Source: Guillardia theta CCMP2712
Taxonomy: Eukaryota; Cryptophyceae; Pyrenomonadales; Geminigeraceae
Direction: 5' to 3'
Assembly (NCBI RefSeq): GCF_000315625.1
Contig: NW_005434623.1
Span: forward strand, 51,944-115,943
Length of the DNA: 64,000 bases
In this document: one piece after another, positions 1 through 11,035 of the stretch
Position numbering within the stretch: position 1 is the first letter of the stretch
Layout of the letters: every line of letters starts with the position of its first letter
Program-made: the position numbers and the translations under genes
The notes under the pieces: generated by a model
Database searches by the model: none
Seen by the model: the letters and a program-made list of their open reading frames with translations, nothing else
What the model was told of the DNA's origin: nothing

Positions 1-330
1 AGAGAAGAAGAGGGAAGACGGGAGGGGAGGAGAGAAGAAGAGGGAAGACGGGAGGGGAGGAGAGAAGAAGAGGGGACACGGGAGGGGAGGCGAGAAGAAG
101 AGGGAAGACGGGAGGGGAGGAGAGAAGAAGAGGAAAGACGGGAGGGGAGGGCAAGAGGGGCGAGGGCAGGCAAGAGAGATAGTGAACGAGGAGTTAGGAG
201 GGGAAACAGAAGAGAGAGGAGGAGGGGGAAGGAAAGGACGACGAGGGGGAGGAGGGAGGAGAGGGAAGGAGTACGGAGGAGAGGAGTGGAGAGAGGAGTG
301 ATCGAAGGTCAACAAGGAGAGGAGGGGAGA
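1..330. repeat. 30-bp purine-rich tandem repeat and degenerate GA tract
   Basis: Positions 1-150 are five head-to-tail copies of a 30-bp unit (agagaagaagagggaagacg followed by ggaggggagg) differing by one to three bases each. The array continues to the window edge, so its true length is unknown. It grades into irregular GA-rich sequence to about 330. No coding signal is seen. Confidence 0.9.
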
Positions 331-1020
331 GGACGATGCCTGCTGTAGAACGCGGCATTTTCTTGCTGGAGGGGCATCCTTGTCCTGCGCAGCCTCAATC
401 GCACTAGAAGGTTTCAGCGTAGCGTTGGGAGCGCTGATGCTGATGCTCGTCGCCGTTGACTCCGGCGGCCTCTCGTCCCGCCCGTCGCTCCTTCCACCTG
501 CTCCAGCTGCTGGCAAGAGGGGAGACGATTGGGCAGCAGGGGCCTGCGGTGTCCTGTCGTCCTCCTCCGATGAGATGGAGAGGAGTTGACCTGTTCATGG
601 GAAGCCAAGTCAGCACGAGGACGGGAGAGAAGAATGAAAGAAATGGGGGGAAAGAGAGGAGGAGGAGGAGGCGAGGGGGTGAGAAGTGCGGGGGCGGAGT
701 AGAGTAAACAGTGGGAGGACGAGGAGGAGGACAGCAGTGGAAACGCGAAGGAAAAGGAATTGAAGAAAAGCAAGAGGGGAGGAGAGGGGGAGGTACAGAT
801 GTCGAATGAGCAGAGGAGGAACTGGCTAGGAGGGAAGATGTTAACCTTTCAGCAAGGAGGAGAAGAGGTCAAGTCGGAAACATTCAATCTCAGCAGCTGT
901 GATGACGTAGCTGCGACAAAACATTCAGAACCTCCTCGCTCTCGCCCCTCCCTTGCCCAATGTCCTCGCTTCTTCTCTCCTCTCCCTTCCGTCCTCAATG
1001 CACATCGTTGACTCCCGTTT
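331..1020. other. no supported gene
   Basis: This stretch has several short open frames on both strands but none has family motifs, splice structure or a consistent codon pattern. I see only mixed low-complexity sequence, GA-rich on the plus strand. Confidence 0.5.
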
Positions 1021-1049
1021 GCAAACCTCCTCCTGCTCCTGCCCCTGCC

Positions 1050-1138
<89 letters not shown>

Positions 1139-1140
1139 CC
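1021..1140. repeat. (TCCTGC)n hexanucleotide array
   Basis: About 18 tandem copies of a ctcctg-type hexamer, interrupted by a few cccctg variants. Frames through it read as Cys-Ser, Pro-Ala or Arg-Ser repeats in all phases, which is what any hexamer array does and is not evidence of coding. Confidence 0.92.
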
Positions 1141-1659
1141 TCCTTGCTCCCTGCTCCCTCCTCCTCAGCTGCAAGCGTCCTCTTCAACTCTCCTCCACTA
1201 CCTTGCAATTGTCCATATCCACATCTTGATGCTTCCCAGCAGTCCTTGGCTGCCCCCGCTCAGTCTCAGCAGGTCGAAATTGGTCGAGCTCGAGACGAGA
1301 GACGCTGGTAGTTGCTCCCTCCATATATCCTGCTGCCTTCTAGCCCTCACGCGTTGAGCGGGCAGCTCAGGATAGCTGACTTGAACCCTGCCCAACGCTG
1401 TTGACGCTAAAGGTTCAGAGAGGAGGAGGAGGACGGCGAAGAGGAGGGCTTGATTCATGTGTGTGCAGGTGTGCATCAGGGTCTTTCCCGTCTTGGCATT
1501 GTTCGCGCGCGGCTACACATCTGTCTGGTATCGTTCTGCCTGCTATAAGAATGTGAGCAATATGAATCCCCTCCCTTTCTATTCCTCTTCCCTCCATACT
1601 TCCTCTCCTTGCTATCTTATCTCCATCACCTCTGATCTCCTCCTCTCTACCCTCTCTTA

Positions 1660-1765
1660 CCATCTCTCCTCTCCTCTCCTCTCCTCTCCTCTCCTCTCCT
1701 CTCCTCTCCTCTCCTCTCCTCTCTCCTCCTCTCCTCTCCTCTCCTCTGCTCTCTCCTCCTCTCCT
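1660..1765. repeat. (CTCTC)n pentanucleotide array
   Basis: Tandem ctcctctcct-type pentamers, nearly perfect for about 70 bp and then imperfect. The same pentamer recurs near 26610-26645 and 40800-40830. Confidence 0.9.
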
Positions 1766-1889
1766 CCCTCCTTCGCCTCCCCTTTGAGCAAAAGCCCTCA
1801 AGCATCCAATCGTTTCATCTCGGCCTCGCCATTGCGTCCTGTAACGGTTGTTGCCTCCGTTATTTTCCGAGAGCGCACCGTCCCGGCGT

Positions 1890-2050
1890 ATAGACCGTAG
1901 GGTTTAGGTTAACTCAGTTAACTTTGACTGAGTAAAGTTTATCGACCGTAGGGAACCGAATCTTAACTTCAAGTTGAGTAAAGAGATATTACTAGTAGCC
2001 TACTGGTTTTTAACTTAACTTTGAGTAAAGAGATAGTACTAGTGACCGTA
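1890..2050. repeat. cluster of three TTAACTTTGAGTAAAG-type motifs
   Basis: Three related copies lie within 160 bp. The last (2001-2035) contains ttaacttaactttgagtaaa and is preceded by tactggttt; the earlier two are variants with small changes. The same core recurs at 11011, 27811, 27958, 37613, 38074 and 60674 in both orientations. It is a dispersed motif, perhaps the end of a repeat family. Confidence 0.75.
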
Positions 2051-2184
2051 ATCCGCCGCGGCATAGCACTGCCGCAGTGCATTGGTCCGAATGCCATGAA
2101 CTTGAAAACTTGCGACAGAGAGAATCACAACTGAAACATTCCAAGAACAACGCTTCCCTCCCTCCCCTCCCGACTCATTTCCCC

Positions 2185-2335
2185 TCGCCTTCACCTTCCC
2201 TCGCCTTCCCTCGCCTTCCCTCGCCTTCCCTCGCCTTCCCTCGCCTTCCCTCGCCTTCCCTCGCCTTCCGGGCCCTCGTCTTCCCTCGCCTTCCCTCGCC
2301 TTCCCTCGCCTTCCCTCGCCTTCCCTCGCCTTCGG
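2185..2335. repeat. decameric CCTTCCCTCG tandem repeat
   Basis: About 14 tandem copies of a 10-bp unit, cttccctcgc, broken once by a ggccctcgt variant near 2270. It lies immediately left of the first copy of the triplicated block. Confidence 0.9.
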
Positions 2336-2451
2336 AAGTTCCGGAGTCCTGTCCATGAGGGCTTCTCCCCCCTCCTATCTTCTTCCTCTTCCTTCTCCCT
2401 ACTGGGCTATCCTTCCCCATCTCTCTTCCTCGCCTTCCTCACCCATCGCAG

Positions 2452-2837
2452 GGGACCTTGGACGCCATCAGCTTGAGCAGCAAGGAGCATGTCAGCGCTT
2501 ACCTCCTGACATGTGCCAGGCTCACAGTCAAAGATTCCCCTTGTACCTCGCCTTCGCTCCTCTACGCCATGAAGCCCTTGGGCGGCTCCCGTACCCTCAT
2601 CGTCATACCTCCCTCCCTCCCTCCCTCCCTTCCTCTCATGCTCTGCTCTTTCCCCTCATGCCTTCATCAGGAGGTCTCCTCGTGTTAACAAGCTGCAACT
2701 TTGCTGGGGAGGAGCTGGAACATCTGCTGGAGGAGACGAAGAGGTTCAAGCGAGCTGGGGGGCTTTCATACCCGACCATCGAGTTCGGAGGGAGACGAGG
2801 GTCGAGAGTGGTGTCGCAAGCGTACACAAGGATCTGA
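2452..2837 (+). pseudogene. 3' fragment of EEF1AKMT2-like methyltransferase (block copy 1)
   Basis: This carries only the last two exons of the methyltransferase whose full version is at 20166-23200. Exon 2452-2533 encodes GTLDAISLSSKEHVSAYLL and follows a normal acceptor (cccatcgcag). Exon 2671-2837 encodes LLVLTSCNFAGEELEHLL through to SQAYTRI and stop. The upstream exons with the SAM-binding motif are absent. The splice donor after the first exon reads AT (caaag then attccc) where the full copy has GT, so the two exons could not be joined in the standard way. I infer a truncated duplicate that is not functional. Confidence 0.75.
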
Positions 2838-2943
2838 GCGAGTGAAGTGAGAGGAGGAGAGCAAGAGACGAACAGGTGTTTCATTGTACATGTGAGCTAG
2901 AATACATGACAGCATAAGGCTGTCCCCCGTGAACCAGACTAGG

Positions 2944-3338
2944 TCACGTGAGCCTCACTCCAGATGGCAAGCTGATCGCTCGATGGTGCTTGAGGGAGAC
3001 GTTCTTGTGAGTGTACAAGTCCTTCGTGATCTTGAGCTGCAGGCAGGACCATAAGAGATTGCAACGCTGCACTGTCAGACTTACAGTCTCTATCTTCCCT
3101 CTGATCCTGATCTTCCTTTCCTCCACCTTGTCCAGCAAGTCTGCAACAAGGCTCGGTCAGCTCTCATGCAGCCCGCCATGCACGGAGGGGACTCACCGAG
3201 AACGCTGGTGGCAAGGGAGTGCTTGAAGAAATGCTGGATCATGTTGCACTCGTCCATCTCTGATTGCAGCTTCTTGAGGGAGGCCTCCACTCGAATGATC
3301 TCCTCCGCATCCAAGTGCTTGTTTGACTTTCTGCTCAT
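2944..3338 (-). CDS. unrecognised 96-aa protein, 3 exons (block copy 1)
   Basis: Exons are 3338-3197, 3140-3085 and 3036-2944, with introns of 56 and 48 nt (gtgagt...ttgcag and gtaagt...ctgcag). The product begins MSRKSNKHLDAEEIIRVEAS, is rich in charged residues, probably helical, and ends SLPSGVRLT. No family is recognised. Two further copies (11873-12267 and 19665-20059) keep frame, splice sites and length, and differ by only a few residues (for example IRIRGK here for MRIRGK). The start is the first ATG after an apparent acceptor (cctgcag), so a longer protein with 5' exons is possible. A flanking open frame at 3335-3727 holds CFHCGQRGHQASDY, close to a CCHC zinc knuckle but with Tyr in place of the last Cys. 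It is frameshifted in copy 3, so I do not treat it as coding. Confidence 0.55.
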
Positions 3339-3857
3339 CCTGCAGGACCTCTTCCCGCCTTCCCTCCTCCTTTCCTTTTTTCCCCGCGTGCAGCGCGACG
3401 GTAATCTGATGCTTGATGGCCTCGCTGCCCGCAGTGAAAGCAGCGAGCTTCTGTGCGCTCTCGGTTAGGGCAGACCTGACTTGTTGCCGGTCCTTGGACG
3501 GGTCGCCTTCTTTGCCTGTTGCTGCCGTCCCGGTGGAATCTTCTCTCCTGATCCTCTGCGCATGTCCAGGCTTGTGCTTCCGGCCTATCTTGAGAGACAG
3601 GCTGTGGTGAACGCATGGAAGTGTCGATGCTCAGCAGAGCTGCAAGACTGAGCTCGTCACGATGAGTCTCATAGGATGCATTAAGGAGCGACTGACTGAT
3701 ATGCGACCCGTCGTATGACGCGGTCATGGAGGAATTCTAATCCACCAGGCAGGAGCTGAAGGAGCTCCTTGAGTACCTCTGTCCGTGCGTTGTATGTGGC
3801 AAATGATTGGCTGGGCTCCTGTTGGCCGCGACAACCGTTGTGATGCTATGCAACTGA

Positions 3858-3893
3858 TTGGGCCGCGACTTGTAAATTCACTCGACTTCTAGA

Positions 3894-3932
<39 letters not shown>

Positions 3933-4680
3933 ACCTCTGTACCACCCAGATCCTCGCGAGCACATCCTTCTGCGGGGTCTGCCTGGCGGTATCCAACTCA
4001 ACCCAGGCAAGTTGTTGATTTGAGCCATGAGTAGAGCATGGGCATCCATGACTGGAAGAGCAGATAGAGCTTGGCATGCCAATCGCCCCGGATGCCGGGA
4101 GAGACGCTACTTGCTGAGCCAGGTCTTCCAACGATTTTATCCCCACTGAATGCGTGAAGGTGCGGTTGTCCTTGTTCATCAGCATCCCCCTCGGATCGTC
4201 AGTCATTATCTGAAAGCTGTTGTTGAGAGACCTGCTCGGAAGCAGATAGGCGAGCGTTGTACAACATTCAGTAGTCCAGAGGTCATAAAGCAAACAATTG
4301 GGTAGGGGGGAACACTTGAAAGGAATTTCACAAGTCACTACACTAACACTCAACGCAACCAAATTCGGGTAACACTCCGAAGCTGTATGCAGACGTCTAC
4401 AGCAAATGTTCAAGGCACCTTCGCTGGATCATATTCAAAGGTGAATAGTAGACATATGAATTTTATTGATAACATGAACACACTCCAGTACAGGAAATAC
4501 CTCCCGTACGTTGCACAATCTGTTGCTGAACACGGGTTGTACACCAGAGACCCAGTAGCCGTTCAAGTCCTTGCGGCCATTGTGGCTGTAAGAGAAGGCC
4601 ATAGCTTCTCTTGCTGCTACACACTCCTGCTCAATGAGATTCCTTCCTGCGAAGGCTTGAGCTCACCTCCGCAGAGCTCT
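3858..4680. other. CTG microsatellite and non-coding spacer
   Basis: A (CTG)n run of about 12 units lies at 3895-3932. The rest has frames on the minus strand, one including SVGIKSLEDLAQQVASLP, that could be an exon, but I find no confirming splice partners or second copy. Confidence 0.45.
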
Positions 4681-4703
4681 GATAAAGCGATGAGACCAGT
4701 TTG

Positions 4704-7157
4704 CTACTGTGTGACCACAACGTCGCTGGTGACATTGAAGCCGGGGGTTGGCTTCTTCCCTCCCAGAAAGCTGAAGCAGCCAACCCGGGGAGGAGCAGCC
4801 TTCCCTGGCTTCATGGCATAGTCAGCGTCATCCTCTAAGGCAACGAAAGCAGCAGCAGCCTTCTGAACCATCGCCTCCTTCTCCGCTCTCCGATCTATCC
4901 AACCCACAGCTTCCCCCTTCGCCTGCTTCCTCACGCAGCTTCCGTATGCCTGGTGCACCAGGGCATGGAGGGTCTTCCTCATGTCGGCTCGCTGCCCTGG
5001 GGTCATCGCCCGCCAGTTGTGCGCTGCCTCCTTCTTCACTCCCTCGATGCTCGGCATGCTGCTCGCGTACCGGCTCGCCCGATGCATCTTGAGGCTGGTG
5101 ATGTGGATCCAGACCTCGTACAGGCACAGCCCGTGGGTCATGTAGTAGTACTCCGAGGGGAGCTCGCTGCTCTCGTACACGTTGAGTGTCTTCATTGGAG
5201 CCGGCCAGGACCCGGCCCGCAGGTTGTCCACTGCGTCCTTGGAGGAGAGGAGCCAGCTGGTGCACACGGCCTCGGGGCTTCGGAACCCCAAGGTCGTCCC
5301 TTGGACACTTCCGGCCTGCACCAGGGCCTCCGCGTCTCTCACGATGGACTTGGCCTGCTCGAAGTAGTTGTCGATCTCCTCCGGAGTGAGGACTTGCGCT
5401 TTGTCAGCTCCCTGGCTGTAGCTCGTGAAGAAGGAGATGTTTCTGAGAGAGGCTGCCTCCTTCACCAGCTTGTTCTCGCTCCCCGTGTAGTGCCACTCGC
5501 CCGTGTTCACGTCGAGCTTGTAGAAGGGCAGCAGCTTCCACCCGTGCTCTGCGACGAACAGAACGGCGTCGATGAGGAAGCGAGCCACGTGGGGAGAGAT
5601 GAAGAAGTTGAAATTGATGCGAATAAAGCCCGGCTTGATCCCTTCCTCTCCTTGCAGTACCGTCTGCTCTAGGCACAACGCGGACGTGGGAGAGATGTTG
5701 AACAGTTTCTGCGCGTAAGGACCAGCGCAGGAGCAGCCTGCTCGGCCTTGCACGCCGAAGAGATCGTTGAGGAGAGAAGCGACGAAGTTGTGATGAACCA
5801 GCTTGTTCCCATGTGCAACAACGAAGGAGACGATGCTCAGTCGCGCGACGCTCGTGTCCCCAAGAATGATGATACTCTTATTCGCCTTCCAGGCAGCAAG
5901 GGCTTGAGACCAGTAGTGGTGCTCTCTCTCCACAATCGTGCTCGGCCCTACCTCCATCTTCAGTCGGAACACCAGCCCGCACCGGATCGCTCCTACAATC
6001 TCCGGCGTCCCTCCCTCCTCCCTCTCCTCCACCGAGTCCAGGTACCGATGCTCCAAGTTGGATACGAACAGGACGGTCCCTCCGGCAGGTGTGACCGGAG
6101 CTCCACGATTCTTGCAGGGCTCATACAGGGAGTCCTTTTTGAACACGAGGACCCCGGGGGTCGACGGCCCCCCCACGAACTTGTGCGGAGAGATGAAGAC
6201 AGCGTCCTTGTACGCCAGAGGCCTCGAGGGGTTCATGTCGATGTCCACGTAGGGCCCAGCAGCCGCGTAGTCGAAGAAGGCGAGGGCTCCGTGCTCGTGA
6301 AGAACAGTCGCAACCGCCTCCACGTCCGTCAGGATCCCCGTAACGTTGGAGGCAGCCGAGAAAGATCCGACCTTGATGCGGCGGCTCTGGTACTGCCGCA
6401 GGACTCTCCTGAGATGGTCCAAGTCCACCTGGCCCGTTGCGTTCAGCTGCACCTCCACCACGTCTGCGCCGCTCTCGCGCCATGGCAGGATGTTGGAGTG
6501 ATGCTCGTACGGCCCGATGAGGACTAGGGGGGCCTCCGGGGTGCCGGCCGAGTCTTTCCAGTCCTGGCGATGCATCAGTAGCTGTGCAGTCTTGTAGATC
6601 GCAGCCGTGCAGCCGGAGCCTGTGAACACCACGACGTCCTTGTCTTTGCGCCCGTTGACGCTCTCGAGGATGATGTGCCGTGCTTCTTCACGGTACTTGG
6701 AGGTCTGCCGCCCCGTATGCGACACAGTCGTGTGCGTGTTGGCGTAGTGCGGGAGGACTGTGTTCCTGATCGCATCCTCGATGAAGGTGAGAGATCGACC
6801 GGATGCTGTGTAGTCGGCATACGTCAGCTTCCGCGGGCCGAATGGTGTGTGAATGGGCATGCCGGCGCCGATCACCGATTGCTCGATGTGGCTGACAAGG
6901 CTTTTCTTCTCCGCTAACAAGGTGGACGCCATGGAGGCCGATCGGCTGATGTTGTCCGACCTCTGCTGGGGCTCAGGGGACAAAGAGAGCTTGCTGAGGT
7001 GGCTCACAGCTACTTCAGCTCTGATCGGCTCCCACTGGAGGGTCGACAGTGAACCGAAGTTTGTCCCGACCTCAAGAACATCGGATTCTGAGATGTTGAC
7101 AGAGGGAGGAGACGACGACGAGGTCATGATGCTGACAGGAGTAGGTGTGACTATCAT
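4704..7157 (-). CDS. class V aminotransferase / cysteine-desulfurase-like protein (copy A)
   Basis: An 817-aa uninterrupted frame. The first ~60 residues are Ser-rich and weakly conserved. Residues ~80-560 look like the fold-type I PLP-dependent NifS/class V family: [17 protein letters not shown] near the start, [13 protein letters not shown], then [30 protein letters not shown], and [15 protein letters not shown], whose Lys is the expected PLP Schiff-base residue. A Cys-rich [10 protein letters not shown] segment sits where desulfurases have their active loop, but the substrate cannot be told from sequence; sulfur mobilisation or another PLP reaction are both open. The C-terminal ~250 residues are an extension I do not recognise. 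The gene is divergent from the ABCG gene at 7943 and has an inverted near-identical copy at 33616-36090. Confidence 0.85.
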   Translation of the reverse strand: MIVTPTPVSIMTSSSSPPSVNISESDVLEVGTNFGSLSTLQWEPIRAEVAVSHLSKLSLSPEPQQRSDNISRSASMASTLLAEKKSLVSHIEQSVIGAGMPIHTPFGPRKLTYADYTASGRSLTFIEDAIRNTVLPHYANTHTTVSHTGRQTSKYREEARHIILESVNGRKDKDVVVFTGSGCTAAIYKTAQLLMHRQDWKDSAGTPEAPLVLIGPYEHHSNILPWRESGADVVEVQLNATGQVDLDHLRRVLRQYQSRRIKVGSFSAASNVTGILTDVEAVATVLHEHGALAFFDYAAAGPYVDIDMNPSRPLAYKDAVFISPHKFVGGPSTPGVLVFKKDSLYEPCKNRGAPVTPAGGTVLFVSNLEHRYLDSVEEREEGGTPEIVGAIRCGLVFRLKMEVGPSTIVEREHHYWSQALAAWKANKSIIILGDTSVARLSIVSFVVAHGNKLVHHNFVASLLNDLFGVQGRAGCSCAGPYAQKLFNISPTSALCLEQTVLQGEEGIKPGFIRINFNFFISPHVARFLIDAVLFVAEHGWKLLPFYKLDVNTGEWHYTGSENKLVKEAASLRNISFFTSYSQGADKAQVLTPEEIDNYFEQAKSIVRDAEALVQAGSVQGTTLGFRSPEAVCTSWLLSSKDAVDNLRAGSWPAPMKTLNVYESSELPSEYYYMTHGLCLYEVWIHITSLKMHRASRYASSMPSIEGVKKEAAHNWRAMTPGQRADMRKTLHALVHQAYGSCVRKQAKGEAVGWIDRRAEKEAMVQKAAAAFVALEDDADYAMKPGKAAPPRVGCFSFLGGKKPTPGFNVTSDVVVTQ

Positions 7158-7942
7158 TCACCTGGGAAACAAAAGGATCAATGGGGCTTCAAAGACAGAG
7201 ATACGGGATGTTTCCTTGTGTGTGCGATTCTCTTCACGCACACTTGCTGTCTACAGTAATGAAATTGTACATCTCCTCCCTCTGACGACCTTGCGTAAAT
7301 AGCGCTAGGCAGTGCAGTCGTAATTGTGTATGGGCTTCAAGGACAACAGCTCACACTCGCATAAGGTCTCAGTCCTCGCTACGTATCCCCTCCTTTCCTT
7401 CGACCTTGATCTACACTGTTCCTTCCAACTGCCCTTGAACTGCGAAGCGACTTTCTGCGGCAACCCGTACCAACAACTTACCTGTAAACGAGGTCGTTTG
7501 CCTAGTACATACCCACCCCCCCGTTGCAGGTAAAGGACGGGTACACACTCACGAGCTACGAACGACCTTGGACCCCACCCCCTTTTCCCTGAGCTTTTAG
7601 CACAGTATACCACCCCTTCAGAAGTTAAGGTTTCATATGAGTGAATGGGTGCAGTCCATTGGGTGGTTTGCAACAATATCATGACCCCCTACCCCCTCTT
7701 AGACCTGACGAGGGGTGGGTCCAGTACCGCACGTCCGTGATTGTCTGTGACAAAATTAACTTGTTTGCCAGGTGTAGCATGGTAGAGAAAGACACCGAGT
7801 ATGATCTACTATTCATCACTCTATTTATGATTGCTGCCCCCGATGGAGTCCTGAGGCAGCTCTCAAGTTTTTGATAAAAAAAATGAAAAAGTCGATGGGT
7901 CGAGGGGTGCAAGGAGGAAGAAACCCTAGCACGACCTGAGAC
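7158..7942. promoter_or_regulatory. divergent intergenic region between aminotransferase A and ABCG A
   Basis: A 785-bp region between two divergent starts, homologous in parts to 32534-33615 in inverted orientation. It must hold both promoters. It contains poly-C/poly-G tracts (ccccctaccccctc near 7684) of the kind seen in other intergenic regions here. I cannot name specific elements. Confidence 0.5.
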
Positions 7943-9939
7943 ATGCTGGGAGCAGCAGGAGCTTCTGATCTAGTGGCGCTCAGCATCGACCATCCGAGGG
8001 AGATGCTCCATGGTATCGAACAGAGGGAAGCGATACATGCCCAGATGCAGGAGGTACATCGCAACAACCTGTAAGTAGCTTGCTCCCGACTTGTACGGTG
8101 AGCTTACCTTGTTCCTTCAGGTTGAGAGGCGCCTCCTCCGCCAACTCCCTCGCATACAAGGCCCTCCACATCAACCCCGTCACCCTCTCGTGGAAGGACC
8201 TCACCTACGACGTCCGCGTGAGCCGTAAGAACCCTCAGACCGGTCAGAGCGAGGTCATCGACAAGCGCATCCTCGATAGCATCTCCGGCATCGTCCGGCC
8301 CGGGGAGATGCTCGCCATCTGCGGGCCCTCGGGAGGCGGCAAGACCACCCTGCTCGACGCCATCGCCGGGAGGATCGACCCCAACCGCAAGGGCAGGAAG
8401 TTCTCCGGCGACGTGCTGGTCAATGGCAAGGTGCGAGACGACACGTTCAGCATGGTGGCGTCGTACGTGCAGCAGGAGTACGCGCTGCAGACGCCCTTCA
8501 CGGTCAAGGAGACGATGGCGTACGCGGCGGACCTGCTCATCCCGCACTCGGAGAGCACAAGGGAGGAGCGGAGGATGCGGGCGGAGAACGTGATCCATGT
8601 GCTGGGGCTGGACTCGTGCACCAACACGATCGTAGGAGACGTGTTCCGCAAGGGGCTGAGCGGAGGGCAGCTCCGCCGCCTGTCGATCGCGGTGGAGCTG
8701 GTGCGGAACCCCTCCATCCTACTGCTGGACGAGCCGACGTCAGGCCTCGACTCGGCGGCGGCAGAGAACATCATGGGCCACTTGTCGCACCTGGCCAAGA
8801 TGGGGACGACGGTGGTGTGCACTATCCACCAGCCTCCGTCAGAGGTGTGGGCGAACTTCGACAAATTCTGTCTGCTGTCGCAGGGCAAGTGCCTCTACTT
8901 CGGGGCGGCAAGCGACTCTGTGGACTACTTTGGACGGATGGGGTATCCCTGCCCGGGGCTTTCGAACCCGGCAGACTTCTTCCTGAGGCTGGCCAACACG
9001 GACTTCGAGGGTCACGCGGACATCGAGGCGCTCTCGACAGGCTTCAAGACCCAGCCCGAGGGCATGGCGCTCGCGACGGGGCTGACCAGGCCCATCGACC
9101 ACCAGGTGCACCCGCACAAGAAGACCAACGGGTTCCTGGTGCAGCTGATGATTCTGTCGCACCGAGCCTTCTTCAACAACGCGCGTAACCCGGGTATCTT
9201 CCTCGTCCGCCTCATCATGTACATCATGCTCTGCGCTATGATCGGCTTCATGTTCTGGGACCTCCAGCTGGGGCCGTCGGACATCAACAGTCGCATCACC
9301 ATGCTCTTCTACGTCGCGGCTTTCCTGGTGTTCATGTCGGTGGCGGTGCTGCCCTTCTTCATCGTGGAGCGAGCTGTGTTCCTACGCGAGCGAGCCAACG
9401 GCTGGTACATGGTGCCGGCCTACGTGCTGGCGACGTTCCTCATGTCGTTGCCGGGGCTCTTCATCATCTCGCTGGTGAGCACGTTGCTGGTGGTGCTGCC
9501 GTCGGGGCTCAACGGGTTTGGGGTGTTCCTGGTGGATCTTTTCCTGTCGCTGGTAGCAGCGGAGGCGTTCATGTGCGTGGTGGCGTCGGTGGTGCCTCAC
9601 TACATCATCGGGATCGCGCTGGGGGCAGCGGTGTACGGCTTCTTCATGTTGTGCGAGGGCTTCATGAAGATCAAGGACGACATCCCGGACTACTTCATCT
9701 GGGGGTACTACATCGCGTTCCACACCTACTCTTTCAGGGCGTTCATGGTAAACGAGTTTGAGGGCATCAAGTACTTTGTCAACAGCCCGCAGTTTGCGGA
9801 CGGGAAGGCGGTGCTGAAGTTCTACAACATGGAGGACAAGCCTGTGTGGAAGGATCTTGTAGTGCTTGCGGGGTATGCGCTGGGTCTGCAGCTGATCTTC
9901 GGGACAATCCTGCAGGTGTTCCACAAGGGGAAGCGGTGA
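7943..9939 (+). CDS. ABCG-type half ABC transporter (copy A)
   Basis: Two exons, 7943-8070 and 8121-9939, with a 50-nt intron (gtaagt...ttcag), give 648 aa. The nucleotide-binding domain comes first: Walker A GPSGGGKTTLLD (~111-122), signature LSGGQ (~222-226), Walker B ILLLDEP (~242-248) and an H-loop HQPPSE (~279). A C-terminal ABC2-type membrane domain of about six helices follows (VRLIMYIMLCAMIGFMFW onward). NBD-then-TMD order and this length are those of the White/ABCG subfamily, which acts as dimers exporting lipids, sterols or small metabolites. The substrate is unknown. Exon 1 (MLGAAGASDLVALSIDHPRE...) differs from copy B but matches the decayed copy C. The start is the first ATG in frame upstream of the donor. 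Confidence 0.9.
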
Positions 9940-10300
9940 AGCCTTGAAAAGGGATTTTCTTTGCTAGTTGTCGTGCGACTGTGATTCAGTTTTGATGTGT
10001 TTTTGAATGTTTCTTCTCTTGAGGTTCCTGAGCCCTTCTGATTTTTGTTTAGAATTACAATCATTAAAAGTCTGGTATGCATTCAGTTGTGTCTTAAAGC
10101 TCTTCAGCCTTCGCATTTCACATGTTGGTTTGATATTTGTTGTAGTTTTCGCCAACACCTGTCTCGATCAGCTGTCACGCAGCACTTATGGTTGGGTTTT
10201 ATTCCGAGTTCTTGCAATTCCTGTGCTCGTTTCTTCATCACATCCTCCCATAGCGCTACACTGCCCGGATTTTTTTCGACTGCCTCTCATCCGACTTGTC
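9940..10300. other. 3' flank of ABCG A, homologous to flank of copy C
   Basis: Sequence after the stop matches, with clear divergence, the reverse complement of about 31030-31360 (shared gaagccttgaaaagggattt just after the stop, then interrupted similarity). This shows that the duplication extends past the gene. No ORF is supported. Confidence 0.6.
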
Positions 10301-10739
10301 CAGGATCTTCCATCAGCTCGAGGCCACCCTATGCTTCGCTGCCGCATCATCGTGGGGCGTTCCGGTATGCGTCTCACTCCACCGGGGGTAAGTTAAGTTT
10401 AAACCAGGCATAAGGCCTTACTTGAAACCAGGCAGGTTGAGGGTTGGTTTTAGGCGTTCCACACTGAAGGTGAAGCGGTGAACTTGGAAGCTCTCCGAAA
10501 TGCATTACGGTTGAAAAACTACCTTGACTGATGTACCCGGCAGCCCGGGCCTACATTCGAACCCAATAGAGTCACCGTGGCACTGTTGTATATGACAGTG
10601 TCCGTCAGCTCAGCTGGCACCTTGCAAGAGTCATGACAGTGAATGTGATGTGAGGATTGGCCGCTTACGGTTATTCACTTCGGAGTCCTAACTCATTGCT
10701 TTACTACGGTAACTTTCCTTGGCATCATTTCCGCCGTTC

Positions 10740-11035
10740 CGAAGTTCCCGGCCCGGCGCCGCGGACAGGACTTCACTCACGGTACGGCCCGGGGCCGGGC
10801 CGGGCCCGGCGGCGCCGGCTGAACCGTGAGCGGCAAGCCTTCAAGCCTGAGCCTTCGCCTCAGTTTAAGTTCGTTGGCAAGCATTTTAAGTTCAGTTTTT
10901 CAAGGACCGTCGGCCTGAGGCCCGGCGCTGAGCCGGGGCCACTGCCGGGCCGGAGTGGAAGTACCAAGTTTGAGTACGGTAAAAGCCGGGATGCAAAACC
11001 TCTACCGTTAGCTTAACTTTGAGCAAAGACTGACC
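10740..11035. repeat. GC-rich palindromic block followed by TTAACTTTGAG motif
   Basis: 10745-10960 is very G+C-rich with many GGCC/CCGG self-complementary runs (for example cggggccgggccgggcccgg). It is followed at 11011-11030 by gcttaactttgagcaaagac. The same pairing of a GC block with this motif recurs at 27737-27827, 38074-38200 and 60674-61400. Confidence 0.65.

Larger units (their letters stand above)
2362..3857. repeat. segmental duplication block, copy 1 (inverted)
   Basis: About 1.5 kb matching 19150-20640 in reverse orientation and, for its inner part, 11868-12815. It contains the 96-aa gene and the methyltransferase 3' exons in convergent order. Identity is high even in introns and the intergenic gap, so the duplication is recent. 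Confidence 0.85.

Noticed and set aside
953-1357. Long Cys-Ser, Pro-Ala and Arg-Ser open frames across the CTCCTG array
   Set aside because: All phases of a hexamer array stay open; no flanking family motif or splice support.
3335-3727. 130-aa minus-strand frame with a near-CCHC zinc knuckle
   Set aside because: The last Cys is Tyr, and the equivalent region of copy 3 is frameshifted by one base, so coding is not conserved. Kept only as a hint.
5748-6527. 259-aa plus-strand frame opposite the aminotransferase
   Set aside because: It is the antisense shadow of a strongly supported gene and recurs, broken, opposite the second copy.
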